The translations under genes were made by a program, and so were the position numbers. From contig NC_081853.1 in the NCBI RefSeq assembly GCF_963259705.1, forward strand, positions 3,412,799 to 3,476,798: a stretch of 64,000 nt of DNA, given 5' to 3'. Below are positions 1 through 11,400 of this stretch, in pieces. Every line of letters starts with the position of its first letter. The stretch's first letter is position 1. The notes under the pieces are model-generated. The model worked only from the letters and a program-made list of their open reading frames with translations. It did not search any database and was not told the DNA's origin. The DNA is from Myotis daubentonii. Taxonomy: Eukaryota; Chordata; Mammalia; Chiroptera; Vespertilionidae.

Positions 1-827
1 TTCGGGGCTTTTGTTGTTCTACTTCTAATTCGTTTAGTTATAAGATTAGATCATTTCTTTGGGATTTTTCTTGTTTCTTGAGATAAGCTATGTACTTCCC
101 TCTCAGGATTGTTTCCACTATGTCCTACAGATTTTGGGGTATTGTGTGTTCATTTTCCTTTGTTTCCAGAATTTTTTTTTATTTCTTTCTTATCTCGTTG
201 TTAATCCATTCACTGTTTAATAACATGCTATTTAGCCTCTATGTGCTTGAATGTTCTTGAGGTGTTTTTGTTTGTCTGTTTTTGCTTTTGTTTTTTTGTT
301 TTTGTAGTTGATTTCTAGTTTCACACCATTTTTATTCAAGAAGATGCTGAATATGATTTCAATTTTCTTGAACTTGTAGAGACTTATTTGTGTCCTAACA
401 TGTATTATTGACAATGTCCCATGTGCATTTGAGACAGAAGTATATTCTTCAGCTTTTGGATGAAATCTTCTGTCAATTTCAATTAAATCCATTTGATCTA
501 GTGTGTTGTTGAAGGTTGCTGTTTCCTTTATGATTTTTTTGTTTGGAAGACCTATCCAGTGATGTCAGTGGGGTTGTAAAGTTCCCTCCTATGATGGTAT
601 TACTGTCAATCTCTCTCTTTAAATCCTCTAGGAGTTTTTAAATATATTTAGGTTGTTTTATACTGGGTACATATATATTTACCAGGATTATATCCTTTTG
701 TTGGATTTACCCCTTTAGTAGTATTTAATGATCTTCTTTCTTTATTTTTATGGCATTTATTTTGAAATCTATTTTTCCATATGTAAGTATTGCTACCCCT
801 GATGTTTTTTGTTGTTGTTGTCATTTT

Positions 828-1028
828 TCATTTTGATTTGCATGGAAAATTTTTTTCCATTCTTTCACTTTCATCCTGTATGATTCTGAGGTGGGTCTCT
901 TGTAGACAGCATATATATGGGTCACATTTTCTTACCCATTCAGCTACATCATGTATTTTGTTTGGAACATGTAATACATTTACATTTAAGGTTATAATTG
1001 ATAGGCACTTATTTATTGCCATTTTCAT
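828..1028 (-). pseudogene. L1 ORF2 N-terminus (endonuclease domain) remnant
   Basis: The 66-residue frame contains CLSIITLNVN near its start and YICCLQETHLR, the hallmark start of the L1 ORF2 APE-type endonuclease that nicks target DNA for target-primed reverse transcription. The frame stops after about 66 residues where a full ORF2 has about 1,275. Sequence further left (positions 1-800) still aligns by eye with the endonuclease and linker region but is full of stops. It sits directly downstream, on the minus strand, of the ORF1 remnant, as in a normal bicistronic L1. Confidence 0.85.
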
Positions 1029-1482
1029 TCTTTATGCCTGTTTTCCTCTTTCTCTTTATTTGTTCTTTTTACACCATTCCCTTTAACATTTCTTGCAATG
1101 ATGGTCTTGTGGTAATAAAATCTTTTAGCCCTAATTTTGTCTGGGAAGCTGTTTATTGAAACTTAAATTTTGAATGATAGCCTTGCTGTAGTCTTGGTTT
1201 TAGATGATTGCTTTTCATTATTTTAAACACTTCATGCCATTCCCTCCAGGCATGTAGTGTTTCTCTTGAGAAATCAGCCTTATGGGAGCTCCCCTGTAGG
1301 TCACTGACTATCTCTCTCTTTCTGCCCTTAACATACTGTCTTTGTCTTTGATGTCTCCATTTTAAATATGATGTGTCTTGGTGTTAGTTTCTTTGTGTTC
1401 ATTAAATTGGGACTCTCTGTGTTTCCTGAAATTGTGTGACATTTTCCTTCATCAGGTTAGGGGAATCTTCAGTCATTATTTT

Positions 1483-1764
1483 TTAAAACAGGTTCTGTAT
1501 TCCTTGATCACTTTCTTCTCCCTCTGGGACACCTATGATGCAGATATTGTTCTGTTTCATGTTGTCCCAAAGTTCCCTTAAACTCTCATCCTTTTTAAGT
1601 ATTTTTTTCATTTGCTGCTCTGATTGTGGGTGTTTTTTTTTTTCATATTTCATCTTCCAAATCTCTGATTCAATCACCGCTTTATCAAGCTTGTTTTTAA
1701 TTTCTCCCACTATATTCTTGATGTCAGATATAGTAGTCTTCATTTCTGACTGGTTCTTATTCAT
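1483..1764 (-). pseudogene. L1 ORF1 (RNA-binding chaperone) remnant
   Basis: This 93-residue frame has a heptad-like N-terminal part (ISDIKNIVGEIKNKLDKAV) and then LRELWDN and IIGVPEGEE, the signature start of the L1 ORF1p RRM domain. A stop interrupts it just after the IQNLF motif. Homology continues out of frame to about 1095 (for example a DSPNLMKE-like stretch and a FQETQRVP motif). ORF1p normally trimerises and coats L1 RNA; this copy is dead. Intact ORF1p is about 340 residues. Confidence 0.85.
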
Positions 1765-2439
1765 AATTTACATGTCCTTTTTCATGCTGATATAGTTCCA
1801 CTAACTTCCTTGTAATTACTATTAAGCTCCTTGTAGTACTCACTAAGTTACTTGAGCATCCTTATAACCATTAGTCTGAACTCTATGCCTGATGAATTTC
1901 TTACCTCCATATCATTCAGCGCTTTTTCTGGAAATTCCTCATTTTCTTTCGTTTGGGGTTTATTTCTTTCTCTTCCCATTTTAGTTATATCTCTTTGTTT
2001 CTATGTATTAGATATAACTGCTATCACTCCCAGTCATCAATGGGTTGCCCTTTTGAAGTAAATATGCTGTTGGACCCAGTGGTGTGGTCTCCTTGAACAA
2101 CTGAGCTGGATGCTTTAGAAGGCTCCCTTCCATGGTTTGTTTTGTTTTGTTTTTGTTTTGGCTCTCCTATTATAACCAGATTTTGATTGTTGCTGTCCCA
2201 TTTGTGAATGGAATCTCCTCTCAGGCTGGCTGGCTATGAGTTTTAATCCTTACTATTTCCTCCGTGTAGCTGAGCCCCAATCTCCCCAAGCAGTGACTGT
2301 CACGTCCCCCTTCGCCCATGCACTCCCCTCCCCTGGTTGCTGACAGGTGTCTTAACCTTCTTAATCATTCCTCTTCATTTGAAATACCCTGACAAGAGCT
2401 TTTCAAGCTGCTTTTGGTACCTATTACTTAATATCTTCA

Positions 2440-2555
2440 ACAAATATTTACTCAGTGGCTACTATGTCCCAGGCACTGCTCTACCTCCTGAGGATACAGA
2501 AGTAAACAGACAAAAACCTGTGGCTTCATGGAATTTATATTCAGATTGAACACGT
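2440..2555 (+). repeat. Ancient mammal-wide repeat fragment
   Basis: The text reads like the mammal-wide 'caacaaatatttactgagtgcctactatgtgccaggcact' class: an ACAAATATTTACTCAGTGG core, CTATGTCCCAGGCACTG, then GGATACAGAAGTAAACAGAC. This is typical of old MIR/L2-era repeats. The exact family was not resolved. Confidence 0.5.
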
Positions 2556-3264
2556 TAAGATTTTCTGCATAGCATAAAGGACATTTTTAATTATTCAATG
2601 TGACCCACACATAAATCCATCTCTTCCTGTTAAATGAACTGGGAAAGGGAAATTGGTTCTCGCCCAGGGCTAACCACTCATAGATCTGCTCCTCAACTCA
2701 TTGTTTGTTTCACCTTACATGTATTTAAACCATCCCAGCCTAAACCCCCATACCACTAATGCCCCCAAAATGGAATCTAGTTTTTGTTTTGTTGTTGTTG
2801 TTTTAATTTAAAGTCTTCCATGTTTGAAACTGCTCTTTTAAATTCTCTTTCACCTACCCAGGTCCACTGATTTTGTTTGGTTTTGCCTCTGATCACGCTA
2901 TTCTCCTTTCTTCCCTTATGCTTCTGCCATCCTTGTGGACTATAATAATTTTTCTATTCTTCGTATGTATTAGAATTCCTCTTGTCCCTGAAGATTTAAC
3001 TAAAATAATACTTTCTCTAAGACTCCTCTCTGAATTGTTGATGCCATAATTTTGAGACCATACATTTGGCACTTCTATGTACTTCATCTTTTTTCTAGTT
3101 TCTGTTAATAGAAACAAATTGGAGAAGGTGTCTTGCTTCCCTCTCTCTTCAGAGTTTAGTACTGCTTGGAACCCAACAGGCACCCAACAAGTCTTTGTTG
3201 AGTGGATAAAAATGAGGCTTAAAACTGAAATCTAAACATTCCCCATCAACCTCTGAATAACTCA
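2556..3264. other. No gene or recent repeat seen
   Basis: About 700 bases of AT-rich DNA with a T-rich GTTGTTGTT stretch near 2795. Reading frames on both strands are short and lack recognisable motifs. I see nothing to annotate. Confidence 0.5.
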
Positions 3265-3466
3265 CAGGGGTCAGCAAATATTTTCTGTAAAGGCCCAGAA
3301 AATAAATATTTTCAGCCATACTTTCTATGCTGCAACTAGTCAACTCTGTTATTTCAGCACAGAAGTAGCCATAGACAATATGTAAACAAATTAGCATGGC
3401 TGTGCTCCAATAAAATCTATAAGTGAGGCGGCATGCTGGATAGGGGTTGTAGTTTGCTGACCCCTT
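3265..3466 (+). mobile_element. Old non-autonomous hAT transposon (MER type)
   Basis: The element starts CAGGGGTCAGCAAAT and ends AGTTTGCTGACCCCTT, so its ends are inverted repeats with one changed base. Inside are the family landmarks TGTAAAGGCCCAG, AGCCATAGACAATATGTAAAC and GGCTGTGCTCCAATAAAA. Flanks show only an imperfect 8-bp duplication (5 of 8 bases), as expected for an old insertion. Two more copies occur at 48511-48718 and 57435-60037. The Repbase name was not checked. Confidence 0.8.
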
Positions 3467-4289
3467 GAACTAAAATCTTTATAAGCAAAATATAGATCTT
3501 TGTGGAGAGGGCTTGTGACTCCCTTCTGCACCTTTAATGCCAGTGTAGTTCTGACATATTATAGATATTCAATAAAAATGCATTATTTATTAAGGGTGAA
3601 GATTATTTGTGGCATAACACATCTTATTTATAATATATATGTTAAGACATGCTGATGTCTGGAACATTTTCCTCCCATGCCATATTTGTGTTGACATTTA
3701 CTATTTTGGGTTTGACAATTGACAGTTTTACTTCCTAATTATGTTCTTCTTACTATATTTCCTGAATGTTTAATTAGTTAAAATAGCCTGATTCATTTTG
3801 AGTTTTATAAAATTGCTTTTGCTGATTATAATTTCCAAAGACTCTGAAAAATAGATGAACATTATTAATTTAAAAAGGAATTAAAGACCACTAACTTATG
3901 CAACTAAGTTACAACTAATTCCAACTGACTGATACTTGTAGCCTGTAATTTTTATGACATAAATTGGATGACATGATATGAAGTTACTAGTCCCAGGGTT
4001 GAGAAACAGTAATTGATGTTGTCTGTCATGGGTGGGTGAAGAAGGGAGTGATAACATTCAGATTATTTATCTAGCATTATTGATCCAAATAGTATAAAAT
4101 ATTTTATCTACCTATAAGTATTTATATTTATATTCTGTGAGTGTGTGTTTATGTTTGAAAGATACCAAATTATTAACTTGGATGATTTGTATAGTACAAT
4201 GATAGGGTATTTTATTTTTTATTTTGGCTTTTATAGATTTTCCAAATGTTCTACAATGGAAATATGTTACTTTCAGGATTTTTGCTTCT
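3467..4289. other. AT-rich DNA, nothing recognised
   Basis: No coding frame above about 60 codons and no repeat family I could recognise. The composition is strongly AT-rich with short TA-rich runs around 4090-4140. Confidence 0.5.
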
Positions 4290-5490
4290 AGTGGTATGTT
4301 GGACTAGATACCCAGAAGGCCCTTTATGCCACAATCCAACCAAGATTTTAGATGAAAATACATCTAGTACATTTGTAATGCATTGTTGAGTTCTCAGAAA
4401 AGTTAAGGAAATAAATCAATTAAACTATTTTTTCTCACTAGGGCCAAAGAAGTCATGGAAGTAATGTCAATACCAGTACTGGGAAGAGGAGGATTCACTT
4501 TGGGCTGGTACTTGTTTATGGGGCTAAACCTTTGATTCTTGAATTAAGCTGGAAACTTGAAAAATTCTAAAGTGGTCCTACAGTAAACCTGCAAATCCTC
4601 TCCATATGAATGAATCCAAAATGTATGCCATTGGTATTTCTAAAGGTCAAGTTCAACAAAATGTGAACTCACAATAGGAAGGAAATCACCAACCACAAGA
4701 TGAAATAAGGCATTGTAAGTAAGAGTCAGCACACACAATGAAGGTTTCAGTCTACACCTGAGGAGTATAGAATTATAAAACATAGACTATAAAATACTGA
4801 TGTAATTTAAGCTTAAATAAATAAAAATAGACTAAAATGATCAAGAAAAGAAAGGTTATCAGAGTGACCAACCAAATTGAATTTTTAGAAATAAGAAATT
4901 TAACTGCTGAAAATTAAATATAATGGGTGGATTTTATAATAGTTTAGACACGGTTAAAGTGAGAATGAGGGAGCTAAAAGACAAATCCATAAAAAATTAT
5001 TCAAATGTAATGTAGTGAGACAGAGATGCCAAATGTGAAGCATTAAGCTAGATGGAAAACAGAATAAGAAAATCTAGTATACTCTCAGTGGATGTCCCAG
5101 AAAAACAAATCATAGAGATCATAGTAAAGGAGAGAAAATGTCTGAAGCTGTTCTACATTTTATTAAGGATATGACCCTACAAATATAAAAAGCACAACAT
5201 AACAACATATAAAATGCAGAGTTAAAACAGCTGGATAACTGTAATGAAACTACAAAACATCAACGTCGAAAGAGACATTCTTAAAAGTTGCTCACGAGAA
5301 AGGGTAGATCAAATGCATGCAAATTAGATAAGAGAGGACTGGGCAGCAACAATGGAAGCCAGAAGGTAAGTGTATATTTATTTAGTAGAGAAAATGGCAC
5401 TTCAACTAAAATTGTGAACCCAGCAAAACTGTCTTTTAACGAAAAGGTTAAAATAAGAACTGATTTATTTGTGGGGGCGGATTTGTTTAA
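4290..5490 (+). mobile_element. Ancient L1M/HAL1-like fragment (5' UTR to ORF1)
   Basis: The right part is clear. At 4860-5040 the DNA follows an old L1/HAL1 ORF1 (AATTGAATTTTTAGAAATAA, then TTAGACACGGTTAAAG). At 5288-5509 a 73-codon frame contains RGLGSNNGSQKVSVYLFS followed by IVNPAKLSFNEK, which matches the C-terminal extension of HAL1/old L1 ORF1. Many stops show it is long dead. The left boundary (4290) is a guess from loss of similarity. Confidence 0.65.
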
Positions 5491-5989
5491 AATGATATTT
5501 CTCCTTTAAATAAAACCTGTGGCTTCATTTTAGTTCAGAGTTTTCTTTGTTGAAAGTTTTATTTATAGATTCAGTATTTCAAATAGATATCTTTCAATTT
5601 CTTCTTGTATAACAACAAAATAGCTGTTTTTCTAAAAATTTAAAAATTTCATCTAAAATTTCAAATTTATTAGCATGTAGCAATTTTTCAAAATATTCTA
5701 TTATGTCTTGGGATATATAGTGATGTTTCTTCTACTATTTCTGATATTATTTGTGTTTTCTCTCATTTCATTGAGGCTTTATCAACTTTTCTGCACCTTT
5801 GGACACGTTAATCACACACACACACACATACACACACACACACACACACACATATATATTTTTTTCTATTTCAGTTTGTTTCTGCCCTTAGCCTGATTCA
5901 TTCTCTTATTTTAAAGTACTATTTTTTAAATTTCTTGTTATAGCTGCTCTAGATGGGCTCTGTCTTTCTGATTCTCTAACATGTGTTGT
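5491..5989. repeat. AT-rich DNA with a (CA)n microsatellite
   Basis: The stretch holds a CA dinucleotide run at about 5812-5852, broken once by CATA and followed by TATATAT. The rest is AT-rich with no recognisable gene or repeat. Confidence 0.8.
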
Positions 5990-6390
5990 ATAACTCAGTA
6001 CTTTTCAAAGTCAATCCTTGGACTAGCAGCATTGGCATCACCCAGGAACGTTTTAGAAATACAATTTCTTGGGTGCCGGGAGCCAGTCCATCCTTGCTGT
6101 TTCAAAGGACCTGGCATATATGGCATACTGTTCTTAAAATGTTTGCTCACCTTCTTGGCACTATGTGTTTTAACCAAGGTCTCCTCTCTGAGAAAGATTG
6201 TTTCCCCAGGTAGGGATTTTCCCCTGAAGTTAGGGAGGGAATAAAACCCCTCAACTAAGTGCCAGGCGGGTAATTAATCACTTTAACTACGAACAATCAT
6301 GCTTAAGCTACATAATCTTTACTCCCTGGAATGGAGATAAGAAACGCCCTAACCTTTGGAATAGAGACTGATAGGATTGGAATCAACTGG

Positions 6391-6398
6391 TATAAATA
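6391..6398 (+). promoter_or_regulatory. TATA box of the solo LTR
   Basis: TATAAATA sits 317 bases into the LTR, in the expected U3 position, with an upstream GC/AT-mixed U3. About 45 bases downstream is the palindrome AGAACGTTCT, which looks like two abutted steroid-receptor half-sites without the usual 3-base spacer. Activity is not shown by the sequence. Confidence 0.65.
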
Positions 6399-6469
6399 CA
6401 GATGTAACAAGACAGAATTCAGAACACAGAACCTACACAGAACGTTCTCTAGAGACAGAAGAACTTCAC

Positions 6470-6740
6470 TGGAGAGAACATGGCAAAAGATCCTAGACTG
6501 AACCTGACTACAGAAATTGGCAAGAGAACCTGACTAGAACCTGGTGACTGAACCTGGCTGGAGAACCTGGACAGAACCTGGCTGGAGAACCTAGCGAGGG
6601 AACATGGCTACAGAACCTGGCTGGAGAACCTGGAAAACCTAGCAAGAGAACATGGACACAGAACCTGGCTGGAGAACCAGCAGAACCTCTCTGGAGATCC
6701 AGACCAGAACTTGGCTGGAGATCCTGGCTAGGCTGCTGAT
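6470..6740 (+). repeat. Degenerate AGAACCTGGCTGG tandem repeats in LTR
   Basis: The motif (A)GAACCTGGCTGGAG, with variants such as GAACCTGACTAGAA and GAACATGGACACAGAACC, recurs at least ten times over 270 bases with irregular spacing of about 15-30 bases. The array lies between the TATA box and the CA end, in the transcribed R/U5 part. Confidence 0.8.
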
Positions 6741-6910
6741 CAACTGAACACTGTCTCCATGTCCTTCCTTCTTCGCCGACTCCGTCTACGCCTTTGGGGA
6801 CCCCTGGACCTGCTGGGGTTGGACCCCGGCATTTGGGACTAGTCTTAATTCTGTTAAAATCAAAATTATGAGGGGTGGGGCCCAGTAATCTGTAGTATTC
6901 TAATAAGTTT

Positions 6911-7227
6911 GCATTAAATAACAGAAAATGTTCATAACCGCTAATTAGATAAATAAATAGACAGGTTTAAAACTAGGCTAAATGCAAGTGAAATATATGC
7001 TTTTCTATCAGAGAAAAATGTTATTACAGAAATTATGAATGAGCAAAATTCGGTAAAGAAAACCTGGACAACATCAATATAAAGGAGAAAACAACCCCAA
7101 ACCTTACAGAACGCAAAAATCTTACTGAAGTTGAATGGCTGATCGCTCTAATTCTAAACACAGAGGTTTAAAATTCAATCGTAAGGTTTTCTAGAATTTT
7201 GATCTACTTCTATTTTCTTATATCAAA
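6911..7227. other. AT-rich DNA, possibly an old L1 scrap
   Basis: No gene. The stretch around 7020-7130 (AATTATGAATGAGCAAAATT, then AAACCTGGACAACATCAATA) has an A-rich L1-like look, but I could not match it to a specific part of an element. Confidence 0.4.
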
Positions 7228-7487
7228 CAGGAGGCCCGGTGCATGAATTCATGTACGGGTGTGGTCTGGCTGGCCTGCCCTCATAGGGGCCCATTGGGCT
7301 GGCAGGCGGGAGGGTTCAAGGGCTGTTGGCCAGTAGGCCCTGCCCCCAATCGGGGTGTTGGGGGCCGATCTGGGGTGGGGCTGGCAGGAGGGGATTGGGT
7401 CCTGGATCAGACTCTTGGCTGCCGCAGTGCACGTCATAGCCAACTGGTCATTTGGCTAGTCTGGTCGCTGGCTTTTATATATATAGA
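7228..7487 (-). mobile_element. HeliBat-type Helitron, first of a tandem trio
   Basis: The plus strand shows (CAG)GAGGCCCGGTGCATGAATTC then ATGTAC, which is the reverse complement of the Helitron 3' end (hairpin then CTAG, here mutated to CAG). The other end is TTTTATATATATAGA, the reverse complement of the TC 5' end. It is non-autonomous (260 bp). Helitrons move by rolling-circle replication and make no target duplication. Confidence 0.85.
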
Positions 7488-7847
7488 CTAGAGGTCCGGT
7501 GCACAAAAATTTGTGCACTCGGGGGGAAGAGGGGTCCCTCAGCCTGGCCTGTGCCCTCTCGCAGTCTGGGACACCTCGGGAGATAAAGCCCTGCTGGCTT
7601 AGGCCTGCTCCCGGGTGGCAGAGGGCAGGCCCAATCCCTAGGTGCAGCCCCTGGTCAGGCTCAGAGCAGGGCCGATTGGGGAGTTGGGGCTCCACTCCCT
7701 GTCATGAACAGAGCAGGACGAATAGGGAGGTTGTGGCCCCGCCCCGTGTCACAAACAGAGCCACAGGGCGATCAAGGGGTTTGGGCGCTGCCCCCTGTCA
7801 TGCTGATCCTGGTGCTGGGAGGCATATTACCCTTTTACTATATAGGA
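7488..7847 (-). mobile_element. HeliBat-type Helitron, second of a tandem trio
   Basis: It begins CTAGAGGTCCGGTGCACAAA with a GTGCACAAAAATTTGTGCAC palindrome and ends TTTTACTATATAGGA. Its first base directly follows the last base of the first Helitron, so the two abut exactly. The body matches the Ves-bat HeliBatN1-like head (CCCTCGCAGTCTGGGA) and then diverges into GC-rich sequence. No coding capacity; long frames here are GC-driven artefacts. Confidence 0.88.
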
Positions 7848-8457
7848 TAGAGGCCTGGTGCATGGGTGGGGCTGGCTGGTTTGCCCTGAAGGGTGTCCTG
7901 GATCAGGGTGGGGGTCCCCACTGGGGTGCCTGGCCAGCCTGGGTGAGGGGATGATGGCTGTTTGCAGCTGGTCACACACCCTTTAGGGTGGGGGTCCCCA
8001 CTGGGGTGCCTGGCCAGTCTGGGTGAGGGGCTGAGGGCTGAAGCTCCCAACTGCTCCTTTTTTTCTTTTTTTTTATTCTGGGCCAGCTTTAGCTCTGACT
8101 CCAGCTCTGAGGCCTCTGCTGCTGAAAGCAGGTATCTGGTTTGTTTGGGTTCTATAATCAAAACAATGTATAACTCCAGCTCTGAGATCCTGGCCAGCTG
8201 AGAGCAGGTTTCTGGGGTTTTGTTTAGCTTCTATATTTGTTACAATGTTTCAAACTGCAGGCTCAGAGGCCAGCAAGGCAGGCGGAGAACGTTGGTTTCC
8301 TCCGTCACTGAAGCAAGCAAGCCCCATGTTAGTTTCAAGCTGCCTGGCTGCAGGCCGCCATCTTGGCTGGCAGTTAATTTGCATATCTCCCTGATTAGCC
8401 AATGGGAAGGGTAGCAGTTGTACGCTAATTACCATGTTTCTCTTTTATTAGATAGGA
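7848..8457 (-). mobile_element. HeliBat-type Helitron, third of a tandem trio
   Basis: It begins TAGAGGCCTGGTGCATGGGT (CTAG changed to TTAG or one base lost, hairpin decayed) and ends with CTCTTTTATTAGATAGGA followed by T. The interior carries an imperfect direct duplication: GGGTGGGGGTCCCCACTGGG occurs near 7910 and 7990. The GCCGCCATCTTGGCTGGCAG and TTAATTTGCATAT segment near 8355-8385 is shared with the Helitron ending at 59259, so both belong to one subfamily. Confidence 0.85.
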
Positions 8458-11400
8458 TGATCTTCCTTAACTATGAAAAAGATATTTTCAAGTTACATAG
8501 AAGAAATTTCCTCATGGTAATCAGCACTATATGTTCCTTCCAAGTAATGCACAAAGAGGCAAGATTTTAGTTATTTTGTTGAATTATTAAAAAAATAATT
8601 TTGACTAGGCATTAACAAAAGAAAAAAACCACCAGTAACATTATCTCAAACAGATGGTTTCAAATAGTTGGAATGCTATTCTCTGCATGGTTCAATAGCA
8701 CCTGAAATAACACAAAATCCATAAATATAAAGAAAAAGCAAGCAGACAAGTCAGATGTAGCACTGAGTGAACTTGACTTACAGTTGGAATGGAGACTGCC
8801 CTACATTCAAAAGAAGTGTCCACTACCAACAGCACATTTGGCATCGCTGGATTTAACTTTTAATTTTCGTGAAGATAACATGCCAGAACAGCAATACCCG
8901 TGATAAAGACAAAACATCTTAGTTATTTGAATTTCAGAGAGAGGGTACCAGTGAAAGAAAATTATGTATGGAATGGCATATTTATTTTAAAATCTAGAAT
9001 AAAAGTTAGCAATTCACTTATCACTGCTGTGTAATTCAGGTAAAAAGCAAAAACAAAACAACTACTTGTTTGTTTGATTATCAGGCCATACCTTCATTAT
9101 CAGTAATTCTTATCAAGATTCACAATTTTTGAACTTATACCAGGAAACCAAATGTGTTTGTACTTTCATATGGAAAAAAAGTAATCTGATCAAGACTTTA
9201 AATAAAACAAATAACATTTTAATTTTTCAACTAAAACAAAGCAAAGGCAGTATCCCAAACCTACAGTTTGTTCCAAGTTTGACTATAAGTTTTGAAATTT
9301 GTCAATCAGTTCAGAAACATCTTTTTTGCTCTTTTCTTAATTAAATCATTGACAGTTGAGTCACATTTCCATTGTGTATTCCTTTTTTTAAAAAAATATT
9401 TCCTTAAGCAGTTCTGAGCAGGGTCTAAAAAATAAAAAAAAATAGCAAGAAAGCAAAATTATCATGATGAACTAGAAAAAGAACAAATTTTGAATTAATA
9501 CAGAAAAGCTTAAATTCTACAAATCCACTATATCACTGGTTACTAAGGAAACTATTAAAACCTATTTCATTTAGAAAAAAATACAAATTATATAATGTTT
9601 TATACCCAAATAACTAAACCATTATAATTTATCTAAAATAATAGAGAACATTTACTATTTTTGTGTGGGATAATTATAACATATTTTATTAGAGATTATA
9701 TGGATATTTATTTTAATTATTTACAGAGTAAAATTTGAATATTTTATATAATTTTACCACCAGTTTTACTGCTGTTCTTTTATAGAAAATGCATATTTTG
9801 CAATAAACTAAGGAATTTTTCAAATGTCTTTGTTCATTTGTGCCTTATTTATTGTGTATATCCAGAGTAGATCTAAGTAAAATCTTTTATTAAACTTTTA
9901 TTTACATAATTATTAATGACATATAAGTTTATGCTATACAGATTTGAATTTGTTTGCCAGGTTTTGGCATAATAAAGAGACCCCCTTGAAACATAGGCAC
10001 TAATACAACATGTGACCCTTACTACTACATATATCTGTTCTACTAAAAAACTTCCATAGTAACTAATGTAGGAATACAGTATGGAGACATATTACAAATG
10101 CCCTAACAATATTTTTACAGATAGAATATTTTCATTGTTGAGAATACCTGCTGCAGGTCATGTTAGATGTTTAAGTACTAGCTCTGAGAAGGGCTAATGA
10201 TCAGCTTCCTAAATTCTATGCAAGGTTGACAATGACAGAGAAAGAATGAAATAGAAAGTGAACCATGCATTTAAAGGGAATAGAACCCAAGCAAAATGGT
10301 GTGGGATATCAAGACAAATAAATGTAAACAGTGACTTTAGCGAATTGACATGTCTTAGTCATACTCTCTCCTTATTCTTCATCTTGGTCATCAGGTAGAT
10401 GAACTGTAGTTGCCAGCTATTCTCTTATTGTGAGGTGTGTGTACACCCCAGCAGTGGGTCCCATAGACTCTCAGAGGCTAGGCCAAGGGTTTCATGCTCT
10501 AGTGGAGACATTTTGCCAGGTATGTATTCTTAATAATATCACAGCCTACATGTTAATTAAAGGCCTATCACAAGCTATGGAATTTATTTTTCTCAAGATG
10601 GATGAATGCGTTGGTTATTTTCAATACATTATAAAAAAAGAAACTTGGGACATGAGATTTTAAAAAAATTCTTAAAATATAAAACAGTAGCATTCTACTA
10701 AACCGATTTCTTTTTAATCCAGAAATGTTACTTACAATGAAATAGAGATATGTGAGATAGGTAATAAATATCATTTTTGAAAGTAAAAGATGAATAGATA
10801 TTTGAAAAATGTCTTAGGAACTGCAAGTTTGTTTAAAACAATAAATGTTATTGTTAAGTTCTCTTGGTATTCATATATTATTTTTATAATACTATTTAAA
10901 ATATTTAAAGATTCATAATTATTAATATATGATATTTGAATCTTATTTGATAGCAACCTCTCAAGACTTGTTTTCTCATTTTATAGATCTATTTTTATAT
11001 CAATAAATGAAATATAAGATCATTTTTATTTGATTAATTGAATATGCTTGAGTTAAAGACAATTTGAGCGAGGAAAAAAAGCTATCAAAGCTGTACATTT
11101 TCAACCTCCATAAATAAATGATCAAAAAACAGCTTCATCTGTATTCACTTAAGTTTTTTGAGGATTCGACATTGTTCAAAATGCTGAATACATTGTGCTG
11201 TTTATGATATGGCTGCTACCTTTGTGGATTTCATAGTCTAAGGAGGAGGCAGATGTATCATCGTAATTACAAAAAATTAATAGCAACACAGTTTAATGAA
11301 GAAAGGTCTGCTTTACATTTAGCCTAATGAGCAGCAGGTGAAAGGGTTGATTGGTTTATTTGCTTACTCTACACAAAATATCACCTTGCTATGTGCCTAC

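Larger units (their letters stand above)
1..2330 (-). mobile_element. L1 (LINE-1) retrotransposon, left part cut by window edge
   Basis: Read on the minus strand, this is an L1 with a 5' UTR (about 2330 to 1800), a broken ORF1 (about 1764 to 1095) and the start of ORF2 (from about 1030 down to position 1). ORF1 and ORF2 remnants keep recognisable L1 peptide motifs in the right order and spacing, so this copy is not 5' truncated to the usual degree. Several stops and frameshifts break both frames, so it cannot move by itself. The right boundary is approximate because I found no target-site duplication. The rest of ORF2 and the 3' end lie outside the window. Confidence 0.85.
6074..6831 (+). mobile_element. 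Solo LTR of a bat endogenous retrovirus (class II-like)
   Basis: The 758-bp unit starts TGCCGGGAGCC and ends CCCCGGCA, so it has TG..CA ends in a short inverted repeat (TGCCGG / CCGGCA). It is flanked by a 6-bp duplication with one mismatch (cttggg at 6068-6073, tttggg at 6832-6837). Six-base duplications and this end type fit class II (betaretrovirus-like) ERVs. A TATA box lies at 6391-6398. No gag, pol or env sequence is attached, so this is a solo LTR left by recombination. Its R/U5 half is made of degenerate AGAACCTGGCTGG repeats (6470-6740). Confidence 0.8.
5990..6910 (-). mobile_element. MER5A (hAT) element, split by an LTR
   Basis: Left part 5990-6073 (ACTTTTCAAAGTCAATCCTT, GCAGCATTGGCATCACCCAG, TAGAAATACAATTTCTTGGG) and right part 6832-6910 (GAGGGGTGGGGCCCAGTAAT) are the two halves of one MER5A-type sequence. 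The 758-bp LTR between them was inserted later. MER5A is an old non-autonomous hAT-Charlie element shared across placental mammals. The assigned strand follows my memory of the consensus and is uncertain. Confidence 0.75.

Noticed and set aside
5812..5852. CRISPR-like or structured repeat
   Set aside because: It is a plain CA microsatellite; no spaced repeat arrays of CRISPR type occur in the window.
6240..6245. Poly(A) signal of the solo LTR
   Set aside because: AATAAA lies upstream of the TATA box, so it cannot serve the LTR transcript's own 3' end in the normal order.
7240..7260. Promoter or operator palindrome
   Set aside because: The GTGCATGAATTC-type palindrome is the terminal hairpin of a Helitron, repeated at each Helitron 3' end.
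7499..7954. 151-codon plus-strand frame
   Set aside because: It runs across the junction of two Helitrons and contains the terminal hairpin; GC-rich repeat DNA gives few stops.
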